Below, piece after piece: positions 34,597 through 42,338 of a DNA stretch of 64,000 nt. The first letter of the stretch is position 1, and every line of letters begins with the position of its first letter. The stretch is from a beta proteobacterium AAP99 (lineage in GTDB: Bacteria; Pseudomonadota; Gammaproteobacteria; Burkholderiales; Burkholderiaceae_C), in contig LJIA01000001.1 of the NCBI GenBank assembly GCA_001295775.1, positions 434,001-498,000 of the forward strand, written 5' to 3'. A model generated the notes under the pieces. That model saw only the letters and a program-made list of their open reading frames with translations. It was not told the DNA's origin and did not search any database. A program made the translations under genes and the position numbers.

Positions 34597-35517
34597 GTGG
34601 CTGCCGCGATCCGCGACGGCCAGTTTGCCGAGGTTCAACCCGGCATCAAGCTGCACTACGCCACAGCCGGCACGCCCGGCGCCCCACTCATGCTGTTCAT
34701 CCACGGCTTTCCGGAAGCCTGGTTCGAGTGGGAGGCGCAGCTGGCGCACTTTGGTCAACGCTACTTTGCCGTGGCGCCGGACCTGCGCGGCTTCAACCTC
34801 TCCAGCAAGCCCGCCGAGATCGCTGCCTACCGGCCCAAGTTGCTGCTGGGTGACCTGACGGGCCTCATCAAGCACCTGGGCTATGACAGCGCAATCGTCG
34901 TGGCGCACGACTGGGGCGGGGCGCTGGCCTGGAACCTCGCCATCCAGCAACCGCAGTGGGTCAGGCAGCTGGTCATCATCAACTCGCCGCACCCCTACGT
35001 GTTCATGCGTGCGCTGGCGACCGACCCGGCGCAACAGGCCGCAAGCCAATACATGAACTGGCTGCGGGCGCCCGGCAGCGAGGAGGCGCTGGTCAAGAAC
35101 GGCTTTGCCGCCGCCGAAACCTTCTTCAACGGGATGGGCCAGCCGCCGGCGCCCTGGTTCGAGCCCCTGCGCGCGCGCTACCAGGCCATGTGGTCCGTGC
35201 CCGGCGAGAACGGCAGCCATTCCATGACCGGTGGGGTGAACTACTACCGCGCCAGCCCCCTGCATCCGCCCACCCCGACCGACCCCGGCCCGGCGGCCCT
35301 GAACCTGCAGCCCCAGGACTGGCTGGTCAAGCGGCCGACTTTGGTGATCTGGGGCGAACGCGACATGGCGCTGCCCGCGACCCTGCTGGACGGCCTGGAC
35401 GCGCTGGTGAGCCCTCTGAGCATCGAACGCATTGCCGAGGGCGGCCACTGGGTGGTGCATGAGCAGCCGGAGCGCATCAACGCCGCGATCGACGCTTGGC
35501 TCGCCAGCCAGCCGTGA
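34597..35517 (+). CDS. Alpha/beta hydrolase, epoxide hydrolase/haloalkane dehalogenase-like
   Basis: A 306-residue hydrolase with a GTG start three bases after the SDR stop. The oxyanion turn is FIHGFPEAWFEWEAQ. The nucleophile elbow is VAHDWGGALAW, where Asp rather than Ser sits at the nucleophile position, as in epoxide hydrolases and dehalogenases. The cap lies around 130-220 and the catalytic His is in EGGHWVVHEQPERIN. An epoxide hydrolase role is the better guess because two cap Tyr residues (NYYRA) are available. Confidence 0.9.
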   Translation: MAAAIRDGQFAEVQPGIKLHYATAGTPGAPLMLFIHGFPEAWFEWEAQLAHFGQRYFAVAPDLRGFNLSSKPAEIAAYRPKLLLGDLTGLIKHLGYDSAIVVAHDWGGALAWNLAIQQPQWVRQLVIINSPHPYVFMRALATDPAQQAASQYMNWLRAPGSEEALVKNGFAAAETFFNGMGQPPAPWFEPLRARYQAMWSVPGENGSHSMTGGVNYYRASPLHPPTPTDPGPAALNLQPQDWLVKRPTLVIWGERDMALPATLLDGLDALVSPLSIERIAEGGHWVVHEQPERINAAIDAWLASQP

Positions 35518-35546
35518 CGCCCGGACTTCGAATGCGAGATCGGCTC

Positions 35547-35606
35547 TGGATGCGGCTCTTCAGGTCAAAATGGCTGAAGAAGCCCGTGGGACAAGCGGAA
35601 GCGCTT
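35547..35606 (-). repeat. Dispersed ~55-bp intergenic repeat, copy C
   Basis: Same orientation as copy A. On the plus strand GATGCGGCTCTTCAGGTC, an AAAATGGCTGAAGA core and GGGACAAGCGGAAGCGCT follow one another. It lies in the 127-base gap between two hydrolase genes. A longer reading of the downstream gene would translate it, which argues for the later start. Confidence 0.75.
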
Positions 35607-35644
35607 TCGGCTTTTTGGGCACCTGCCGCAGCCGGGCGTCCTGC

Positions 35645-36646
35645 ATGACCGCATCGGGTCTCGATCCGCAGGTCGCTGTGCTGATCGCCCAGGCCGGCAA
35701 GCGGCGCACGCCGCACTTTCGCGATTTGCCGCCGGCCGAAGCCCGCAAGCTCTACGAGAAGCAGGCGCCGATCGTGGACATCAAGCCGGTGGCTCTGCCG
35801 CGCGTGGACGATCTTCATTTGCCTTTGGCAGGTTTTGGCGGCGGTGCCAGCGTCCCGGCCCGGCTGTACTACGGCGCCGAACCCAACCCCTGGCTGCCGC
35901 AGCCGGTGCTGCTGTTCCTTCACGGCGGCGGGTTCACGATCGGCTCCATCAATACACATGAGCGCATCTGCCGCTGGCTGGCCGCCAACGTGCCCTGCGC
36001 GGTGCTGAGCGTGGATTACCGCCTGGCGCCGGAGCACACGTTCCCGGCCGCCGTGCATGACGCCTGGGGCGCGCTGCGCTGGCTGGAGGTGCATGGCGCC
36101 GGCCACGCGCTGGATACGGGTCGAATCGCGGTGGGTGGAGACAGCGCCGGCGGCACACTCGCTGCTGTTACGGCGATCCACGCGCGCGACCACGGCCTGA
36201 TGCTGGCCCTGCAGCTCCTGATCTACCCCGGCACGGCGGGCCACCAGAACACGCCGAGCCACAAGCGGCTGACGCACGGCTACTTGCTGGAGCGCGAGGA
36301 CATCGACTGGTTCTTTGGCCTTTACCTGCGCAGCCCCATCGACCGCAACGACTGGCGCTTCGCACCGCTTGACGCGCCCAATGCGCCGCCGCTGGCCGGC
36401 GTGGCGCCGGCCTGGGTGCTCACCGCTGGCTTCGATCCGCTCTGCGACGAAGGCCGCCTGTACGCCGAGAAGCTGCAGGCCCAGGGCGTGCCGGCGCAGT
36501 GGGTGGACTTTCCCAACATGATCCACGGCTTCTTCAACATGGGCGGCTGGGTGGACCGGGCGCGCGTTGCTCACGAGCTGGCGGCCGGCGCACTGCGCGA
36601 AGCCTTCGGGCTGAGCGAGGGCATCGTCCCCGGCTTGGTCGTCTGA
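35645..36646 (+). CDS. Alpha/beta hydrolase of the hormone-sensitive lipase family
   Basis: A 333-residue esterase/lipase. The HSL oxyanion motif is LHGGGFTIGS, the nucleophile elbow GGDSAGGTLAAV, the acid AGFDPLCDEG and the His MIHGFFNMGG. The chosen start (MTASGLDPQVAVL) leaves out upstream sequence that is dispersed repeat C. It probably hydrolyses short acyl esters. It ends the plus-strand run before a pair of facing repeats. Confidence 0.92.
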   Translation: MTASGLDPQVAVLIAQAGKRRTPHFRDLPPAEARKLYEKQAPIVDIKPVALPRVDDLHLPLAGFGGGASVPARLYYGAEPNPWLPQPVLLFLHGGGFTIGSINTHERICRWLAANVPCAVLSVDYRLAPEHTFPAAVHDAWGALRWLEVHGAGHALDTGRIAVGGDSAGGTLAAVTAIHARDHGLMLALQLLIYPGTAGHQNTPSHKRLTHGYLLEREDIDWFFGLYLRSPIDRNDWRFAPLDAPNAPPLAGVAPAWVLTAGFDPLCDEGRLYAEKLQAQGVPAQWVDFPNMIHGFFNMGGWVDRARVAHELAAGALREAFGLSEGIVPGLVV

Positions 36647-36650
36647 GGAT

Positions 36651-36710
36651 GGCTTTCCGCTTGTCTGGTGCGGGTTTCCAGCCGCTTTGCCTTGAAGAGG
36701 CGCGTGAATG
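36651..36710 (+). repeat. Dispersed ~55-bp intergenic repeat, copy D
   Basis: GGCTTTCCGCTTGTCTGGTG, a GGGTTTCCAGCCGCTTTGCC core and GAAGAGGCGCGTGAATG. Plus orientation, starting five bases after the lipase stop. It faces copy E about 25 bases further on. Confidence 0.8.
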
Positions 36711-36734
36711 CTTGAATCAGTTCATTCTTGTGAG

Positions 36735-36795
36735 GATCCATGCGCTTCTCCAGCCCAAAATGCCCGGAGATGCCCGCCAGACAAGCGGAGCGCCT
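36735..36795 (-). repeat. Dispersed ~55-bp intergenic repeat, copy E
   Basis: On the plus strand CCATGCGCTTCTCCAGCC, CAAAATGCCCGGAGATGC and CCGCCAGACAAGCGGAGC. It is inverted relative to copy D, so the pair (36651-36795) can form a large imperfect stem-loop, as in BIME-type repeat pairs. Confidence 0.8.
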
Positions 36796-36826
36796 TCCCT
36801 GACCTTACCCAACCTGCCCATCATCC

Positions 36827-37270
36827 ATGAGCCAACGCACTGACTTCGCCTTCCTCCACACCCTGCGCGTGCGCTGGGCCGAGGTGGATCTGCAGAAGGT
36901 GGTCTTCAACGGCCACTACCTGACCTACTTCGATGTCGCCTTCACCGAGTACTGGCGCGGCACCGGTCTGCCCGGGCCGCTTGAGCAGCACGCCGCGGGG
37001 CAGGAGCTCTACGCCCGCAAGGCCACGATCGAATACCACGCCCCGGCGCGCTTCGATGATCTGATCGAGGTCGGCGTGCGCTGCGTGCGCATTGGCAGCA
37101 GCTCCATGCGCTTTGCGCTGGCGATCTTCCGGGAGGCCGAGCTGCTGATCACCGGCGAACTGGTCTACGTCTTTGCCGAGAGCGCCACCAGCACGCCACA
37201 GCCCGTACCCGCCGCCTGGCGCCAGCGCCTGGCGAGCATCGAGAAACAGCCGATCGAAGGGCTGGGCTGA
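36827..37270 (+). CDS. YbgC/FadM-like acyl-CoA thioesterase
   Basis: A 147-residue 4HBT hotdog protein. VRWAEVDLQKVVFNGHYLTYFDVAFTEYWR is the active-site helix and strand with the catalytic Asp. KATIEYHAPARFDDLIEVGV and FALAIFREAELLITGELVYVF continue the fold. It hydrolyses acyl-CoA esters. It lies after the repeat pair, so it may have its own promoter. Confidence 0.9.
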   Translation: MSQRTDFAFLHTLRVRWAEVDLQKVVFNGHYLTYFDVAFTEYWRGTGLPGPLEQHAAGQELYARKATIEYHAPARFDDLIEVGVRCVRIGSSSMRFALAIFREAELLITGELVYVFAESATSTPQPVPAAWRQRLASIEKQPIEGLG

Positions 37271-37299
37271 GGTCTCTCCGGCAAGCGCCCAAAGCAAAA

Positions 37300-37319
37300 G
37301 GCCCCGGCATGCCGGGGCC
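37300..37319. terminator. Perfect 20-bp palindrome terminator between convergent genes
   Basis: GGCCCCGGCATGCCGGGGCC is fully self-complementary. On the minus strand it runs into TTTTGCTTTGG, so it is best as terminator of the lipoprotein gene; on the plus strand CTTGCGTTG is a weaker tail. Confidence 0.75.
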
Positions 37320-37337
37320 CTTGCGTTGCTGCAGCGA

Positions 37338-38597
37338 TCAGCGCGAGGTCAGGTAGCTGCCGCCCGTGCCCACAGCGAGATACACACCGAATCCGGCCAG
37401 CACCGAGCGCAGCTCCGCGGTGGAACCGCTGGTGACTGCGTTCCAGGTGGTGCCATCCAGGCTGTTCAGGATCGGGCCGTTGGCGCCAACCACCACGAAC
37501 TGCGAGGCGTAGCCGCCTGCGCGCAGGTTGGCGGTGACGGTCGATGTCCGCGCCGTCCAGGTGATGCCGTCTTCGGAGGTGACGATGGTGCCACCATCGC
37601 CCACGGCGACCAGACGCGCCAGGCCCGTGGGCAGCGGAAACACCTGCGGCAGCACGATCAGGCCGCGCAGATTGGCCGTGGTGTTGCTGGTGCGCGCCGT
37701 CCAGGTGATGGCGTCCGTGCTCGTGAGAATCGTGCCGCCGTCGCCGACCGCCACGAAGACGTTCAGCAGCACCGAGTAGCGCACTGCATTGAGGTTCTGC
37801 GTGGTGCCGCTGGTGCGTTGCGTCCAGGTGGCGCGGTTGCTGGTGGGGGCCGTGAAGATCGCGCCGCCTTCACCGACTGCCGTGAAGTTGGACGAACCGC
37901 CGAAGTTGGCGTCCACGCCGCGCAGGTTTGGGTTGCTGCCGCCCACCTGATTGACCGCCCAGGTGGTGTAGTCGCTGCTGCTGACGACCGTGCCCGCATC
38001 GCCCACGGCGATCGGGATGCCCGTGGCGCTGACCGCCGTCAGGTTGGCGGTGGTGTTGGTGGTGATGTTGGTCCACGTCGTGGCATCGGTGCTGGTGGTC
38101 AGGAAGCCGCCGTTGCCCGCAACGAGGTAGCGCGATCCGAAGCTGCTGATGATCCCGCTGATGCCGTTGAGGTCGGCCGTGCCGATCGGCGTCGCGGTGG
38201 TCCAGTTGATGCCCGCCAGACGCGGCGTGGCCGTCACGGAAGGTGATCCGGGCCCGGCCGGGCTGCCGCTACGCGTGGATAGCACGACAAAGGCGTAGGG
38301 CTTGCCGTTGGTCAGCGAACCGATGCTCACGCTGGACAGACCGCTCGGGATCTGAAGAATGCGTGCATCCGGAAACTGGTTGTAGTTGTCGAAGGTGATG
38401 GCTGACGCCTGGGCCATGACGATCCAGTAGTTCAGACCGGCTTCCGTGGTCCAGCTCACGGTGACGGTGCTGTCCCCGGCAACCGCCGTCACGCCTTGCG
38501 GCGCCGTGCTGGGTGAATTGCCACCGCCACACCCTGCCAACACCAACGCCAGACCGGCCGCCAGACCCATAAGCACGCGCTTCACGGACAAGAACAC
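37338..38597 (-). CDS. Lipoprotein with FN3-like domain and seven propeller-type repeats
   Basis: A 419-residue exported lipoprotein (lipobox LVLAGC). Residues about 30-125 resemble a fibronectin type III domain (VTVSWTTEAGLNYWIV). From about 130 to the end there are six repeats of roughly 40 residues plus a closing half repeat. Each has the form FVAVGDGGTILTSTDAITWT, then RTSNTTANLRGL. This is the pattern of Ycf48/BNR-like beta-propellers, and the last half repeat could close a seven-bladed ring. A role in binding or cell-surface assembly is a guess. Confidence 0.8.
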   Translation of the reverse strand: MFLSVKRVLMGLAAGLALVLAGCGGGNSPSTAPQGVTAVAGDSTVTVSWTTEAGLNYWIVMAQASAITFDNYNQFPDARILQIPSGLSSVSIGSLTNGKPYAFVVLSTRSGSPAGPGSPSVTATPRLAGINWTTATPIGTADLNGISGIISSFGSRYLVAGNGGFLTTSTDATTWTNITTNTTANLTAVSATGIPIAVGDAGTVVSSSDYTTWAVNQVGGSNPNLRGVDANFGGSSNFTAVGEGGAIFTAPTSNRATWTQRTSGTTQNLNAVRYSVLLNVFVAVGDGGTILTSTDAITWTARTSNTTANLRGLIVLPQVFPLPTGLARLVAVGDGGTIVTSEDGITWTARTSTVTANLRAGGYASQFVVVGANGPILNSLDGTTWNAVTSGSTAELRSVLAGFGVYLAVGTGGSYLTSR

Positions 38598-38787
38598 TAG
38601 CTACTCCTGCAACGCGGCCGCGTGAACAAAAAGCGGGCCGCCGGAAATGTCGGGAAACATGCAGTTTAACGACCTTCACAAGCGGCCCTGGGGCAGCAGG
38701 GGCGAGCCGCGCTTGAGCGCGTGGCGGGGGCGTGCCGTGCTGCTGCAGCTGTGCGCCGCACGGGTAGCGCGGCCGGCGCGTTCAGGC

Positions 38788-41079
38788 TTACTTCAGGGCG
38801 CCGGTGAAGCCCATCGGACGTTCATAACGAACATCAGGCTTCACACCGTGTTCACGTTCGAGCTGGGCCAGAAACTGTTCAGCCACGATCGGTTCATCAA
38901 ACAGCAGCCACTGGCGCTTGACCGTGGCGAAGTCGCCGGGTGCGAGCAGACGCAGCAGGCGCAGCCGCTGCCGCTGGTCATCCGTCAGGCGCGCCGGATC
39001 ACCGCCCAGCGCTTCGGTGACGAACATGCGTTCGCGCTGCTCCGGTGTCAGCGGCAGGAACTTGATCTTGAACGAGAAGCGACGCAGCGCGGCTTCGTCG
39101 ATGCGCTCCATCAGGTTCGTGGTGCAGATGAAGACCCCGGCAAAGCGCTCCATGCCGGCCAGCATCTCGTTGACCTCGGAAATCTCGTAGTTGCGCTGCG
39201 CCATCTGCCGGTTCTGCAGGAAGCTGTCGGCTTCATCGAGCAGCAGGACCGCACCTTCGCTTTGCGCCTCCTCAAACATGCGGGCCATGTTCTGTTCCGT
39301 CTCGCCGACGAACTTGCTCACCAGATCGCTGGCGCGCTTGAGCATCAGGGGGCGATCGATCGACTGCGCGATGTGCTCGGCCAGGGCCGTCTTGCCACTG
39401 CCGGGAAGCCCGTAGAAGCACAGCGTGCCGGCCTTCTTGGCCTGCAGGCTCTGAATGATGCGCTCGACTTGGAACTGGCTTTCGATGTTGAGCAGGCTCA
39501 GGTCGTAGTGGGTCACGACCGGGCGGCCGCTGGCGGCCTGCTTGACGCCCATGGCGGCGTCGGACAGCTTGATTTGCCGTTCGATCAGGGTCTCGACGGA
39601 TTCATCGAGCACGTCACAGGTCAGGCGCACGAAGCGGGCGGCAGATTCAATCTGGGCCGGAGTGAGGGTGGGGCGGCCAGCGAGCTTGGCAACAAAGGCC
39701 TCGGAGATGTCCAGGCCCTGCAGGTGCTTGCGCACGATGTTCTCGCGCACGTTGGCCGGCGGGTTCTTCAGCTCCAGGTGGTACTGGAAGCGGCGGAGAT
39801 ACGCCGGGTCGATCTGGCGGATGTTGTTGGAAATCCAGATGGTCGGCACCTGATTGGATTCCAGGGTCTGATTGACCCAGGCCTTGCCGTTCACGGCCAT
39901 GCTTTGCGTTTCGGCGCTTGCCCCGAACAGGCCCAGAATCTCGCGGGGGGTGGACGGAAAGACGTCCTCCACCTCGTCAAACAGCAGTACCGTATTGCGC
40001 CGGCCCTTCAGGAAGGCCTGGGCGATCTGCATCGAGCGATAGCGGTCCCGGCCCGTCAGCCCGCCGCCGGCGGCGTCCGTGCTGTCAACCTCGTAGAGTT
40101 CGCAGCCCGCCTCGGAGGCGAGCAACTTGGCCAGCTCGGTCTTGCCCGTGCCCGGCGGCCCGTAGAGCAGGACGTTCACGCCGGCCTCGCCCCGCTTGGC
40201 GCTGGCGGCGAGCAGGGCGCGCAGATAGCGGGCGTCGTCTTCCAGATGCATGTAGTCGGCGAGCTTGAGCTTGGGTGCGGCGGCCGGCTTGGTGAACACC
40301 GCCATCAGCTCGCTTTCTTCCTGGTACTCGGCCAACAACGGGGCGAGCAGCCGGTCACTCATCCGAACCAGATCGCCCAGATCGGTGATGGAGGCTTCAG
40401 GAATCGGGCTGTCGATCAGACCCAATGCCTCAAGTCGGGCGCCCGGCTTGAGCGCAGCGGCAACATCTGCCGGCGGCACACCACCCCATTGCGCCATGAA
40501 GGCATAGGCCTCCTGGGCGTGGGTGACCTTGCAGTCGACCAGTACGCTGCGGACGTCGCGCTTGAACTTGGTCAGTGCGCCGGCGTGCATCAGCCAGCGC
40601 TCGGCCGGCGTCAGCCCCAGCACATGGGCCAGGAGCGTGGTGTTTTCGAGCAGGCGCACCGGGTTGCCCGCCAAGCGCGCGGCTAGATGGTCGCGCGTGA
40701 TGCCGAACACGGCCATGAGGTCCTTGCCGTGCTGCTTGACGTACTCGTCAAGGTAGTAATAGATCGTGGTGTCGTTTGAGACCGTCCCACTCCAGGCGCC
40801 ATGGCGCTCCATGAAGGCGCCGGGGCTGAGCTTTCCGCAGCCGCGCCAGGGCTCATAGTCAGCGCAGCGGCTGGACAAAAAACGTTGCAGCCGGGCAAGC
40901 ACAGCCTCTGGCCAGACCAGCAGCGGGGCAGCGACCATCAGCACATCGTTGATATGCGTACGCAGCGCAAAGCGCGTGCCGTAGCGGCAGACGGCATCCA
41001 GCGCGAAATGGGCACAGGCCAGCTCCACCGCGGGCGCGGTGTCCGCCTCAGGCAAGCTGATCGGCTCGATGTGCTTCAT
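38788..41079 (-). CDS. Tandem-AAA ATPase of unknown function
   Basis: A 763-residue protein with two AAA modules. An N-terminal helical region of about 290 residues has no recognised fold. Module 1: Walker A YGPPGTGKTE (Lys about 313), Walker B VLLFDEVEDVF and sensor WISNNIRQID. Module 2: YGLPGSGKTAL (Lys about 563), AVLLLDEADSFL and FICTTNLMERIDEAALRRFSF, with an Arg finger candidate. The first module differs from FtsH/ClpB types, and no protease domain is present. The start MKHIEPISL follows a GGGGGG run. It is divergent from htpX and stands alone. A remodelling role is plausible, but the target is unknown. Confidence 0.85.
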   Translation of the reverse strand: MKHIEPISLPEADTAPAVELACAHFALDAVCRYGTRFALRTHINDVLMVAAPLLVWPEAVLARLQRFLSSRCADYEPWRGCGKLSPGAFMERHGAWSGTVSNDTTIYYYLDEYVKQHGKDLMAVFGITRDHLAARLAGNPVRLLENTTLLAHVLGLTPAERWLMHAGALTKFKRDVRSVLVDCKVTHAQEAYAFMAQWGGVPPADVAAALKPGARLEALGLIDSPIPEASITDLGDLVRMSDRLLAPLLAEYQEESELMAVFTKPAAAPKLKLADYMHLEDDARYLRALLAASAKRGEAGVNVLLYGPPGTGKTELAKLLASEAGCELYEVDSTDAAGGGLTGRDRYRSMQIAQAFLKGRRNTVLLFDEVEDVFPSTPREILGLFGASAETQSMAVNGKAWVNQTLESNQVPTIWISNNIRQIDPAYLRRFQYHLELKNPPANVRENIVRKHLQGLDISEAFVAKLAGRPTLTPAQIESAARFVRLTCDVLDESVETLIERQIKLSDAAMGVKQAASGRPVVTHYDLSLLNIESQFQVERIIQSLQAKKAGTLCFYGLPGSGKTALAEHIAQSIDRPLMLKRASDLVSKFVGETEQNMARMFEEAQSEGAVLLLDEADSFLQNRQMAQRNYEISEVNEMLAGMERFAGVFICTTNLMERIDEAALRRFSFKIKFLPLTPEQRERMFVTEALGGDPARLTDDQRQRLRLLRLLAPGDFATVKRQWLLFDEPIVAEQFLAQLEREHGVKPDVRYERPMGFTGALK

Positions 41080-41410
41080 TGGCCCCCCCGAAAAGAAAGC
41101 CGTGGTGCGCAAATCCGCGGGTGCAACAGGGTCAACCCGCATGCGTTCGAAATTAGCGCATGCCAGCGCACATGCAAGCAGAAATTGCAGCCTTGCCCCA
41201 GTGCAGTCAATTCACACGCGTGCCGGCGGCTCGCAAAGGCCCCTCGCTTGATGAACCCGCGTGACATCGACAGGTCTCAGCAAGCTGCCGCCGCACACAA
41301 GAGCGTGCGACGAATACGGGTAAACGCGGCGCGAAGCCCGGTTGAACATTCGCCTGCTGCCCATATCATTGTCTGCAAACCACTCGTGCAGCGCGAGCTG
41401 TATCACTGAA

Positions 41411-42280
41411 ATGAAGCGCATCTTTCTGTTTGTCCTGACCAACTTCGCCGTCGTCGGCGTTCTCCTCGTGGTCTCCAGCCTGCTGGGGGTCAACCGCTTC
41501 CTGACTGCAAACGGCCTGAACCTGACCATGCTGGCCGGTTTTGCGCTGGTGATGGGCTTCGGCGGCGCGATCATTTCGCTGCTGATGAGCAAGCCGATCG
41601 CCAAGTGGAGCACCGGCGCGCGCATCATCAACCAGCCGCAGACCGCGCAGGAAGCCTGGATCGTGCAGACGGTGCAGAACTTTGCCCAGAAGGCCGGCAT
41701 CGGCATGCCTGAAGTCGGCATCTACGAAGGAGAGCCCAATGCCTTCGCGACGGGCGCATTCAAGAACAGCGCGCTGGTCGCTGTATCCACGGGCTTGCTC
41801 CAAAGCATGAGCAAGGAGGAAGTTGAGGCCGTGATCGGCCACGAGGTGGCTCACGTCGCCAACGGCGACATGGTCACGATGACCCTGATCCAGGGCGTGA
41901 TGAACACCTTTGTCATCTTCATCAGCCGCGTCGTCGGTTACTTCGTGGACAAGGTCGTGCTGCGCAACCAGAACGATGGGGTCGGCATCGGCTACATGAT
42001 TACCGTGATCGTGATGGACATTCTGCTGGGTGTGCTCGCCGCCATCATCGTGGCCTGGTTCAGCCGTCAGCGCGAGTTCCGCGCGGATGCAGGTGCTGCA
42101 CAGCTCATGGGCCGCAAGCAGCCGATGATCAACGCACTTGCTCGGTTGGGCGGCATGGCACCGGGCGAACTGCCCAAGACGGTGGCCACGATGGGCATCG
42201 GCGGCAAGATGGGGTCGCTGTTTTCCAGCCACCCGCCGATCGAGGAGCGCATCAAGGCACTGCAGTCCGCCCAGGGCTGA
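41411..42280 (+). CDS. htpX: Membrane protease HtpX
   Basis: A 289-residue M48 metalloprotease of the inner membrane that degrades misfolded membrane proteins. It has two N-terminal helices ([18 protein letters not shown] and a second near 35-55), then the zinc motif HEVAH (His144, Glu145, His148). Two more helices follow, and the third ligand Glu lies in [28 protein letters not shown] is the usual end. The start MKRIFLF fits the family. A terminator hairpin follows. Confidence 0.97.
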   Translation: MKRIFLFVLTNFAVVGVLLVVSSLLGVNRFLTANGLNLTMLAGFALVMGFGGAIISLLMSKPIAKWSTGARIINQPQTAQEAWIVQTVQNFAQKAGIGMPEVGIYEGEPNAFATGAFKNSALVAVSTGLLQSMSKEEVEAVIGHEVAHVANGDMVTMTLIQGVMNTFVIFISRVVGYFVDKVVLRNQNDGVGIGYMITVIVMDILLGVLAAIIVAWFSRQREFRADAGAAQLMGRKQPMINALARLGGMAPGELPKTVATMGIGGKMGSLFSSHPPIEERIKALQSAQG

Positions 42281-42296
42281 TCCATCGCGAACGCCC

Positions 42297-42338
42297 CGTG
42301 GCCGCCGCGTCGCACAGACGCCGCGGCCACGTTCGTTT
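42297..42338. terminator. Terminator hairpin between htpX and the convergent kinase gene
   Basis: 15-nt arms CGTGGCCGCCGCGTC and GACGCCGCGGCCACG (42297-42311 and 42317-42331) pair with one mismatch around a 5-nt loop and are followed by TTCGTTTC. They lie between convergent stop codons. Confidence 0.75.

Noticed and set aside
37400-38150. Regular spacing resembling a repeat array
   Set aside because: The periodicity is the in-frame coding repeat of the propeller-like lipoprotein, not a CRISPR; units are diverged and lack spacers.
38647-40686. 679-codon open frame antisense to the tandem-AAA ATPase
   Set aside because: It has no recognisable motif and low-complexity composition, whereas the opposite strand carries two complete AAA modules.
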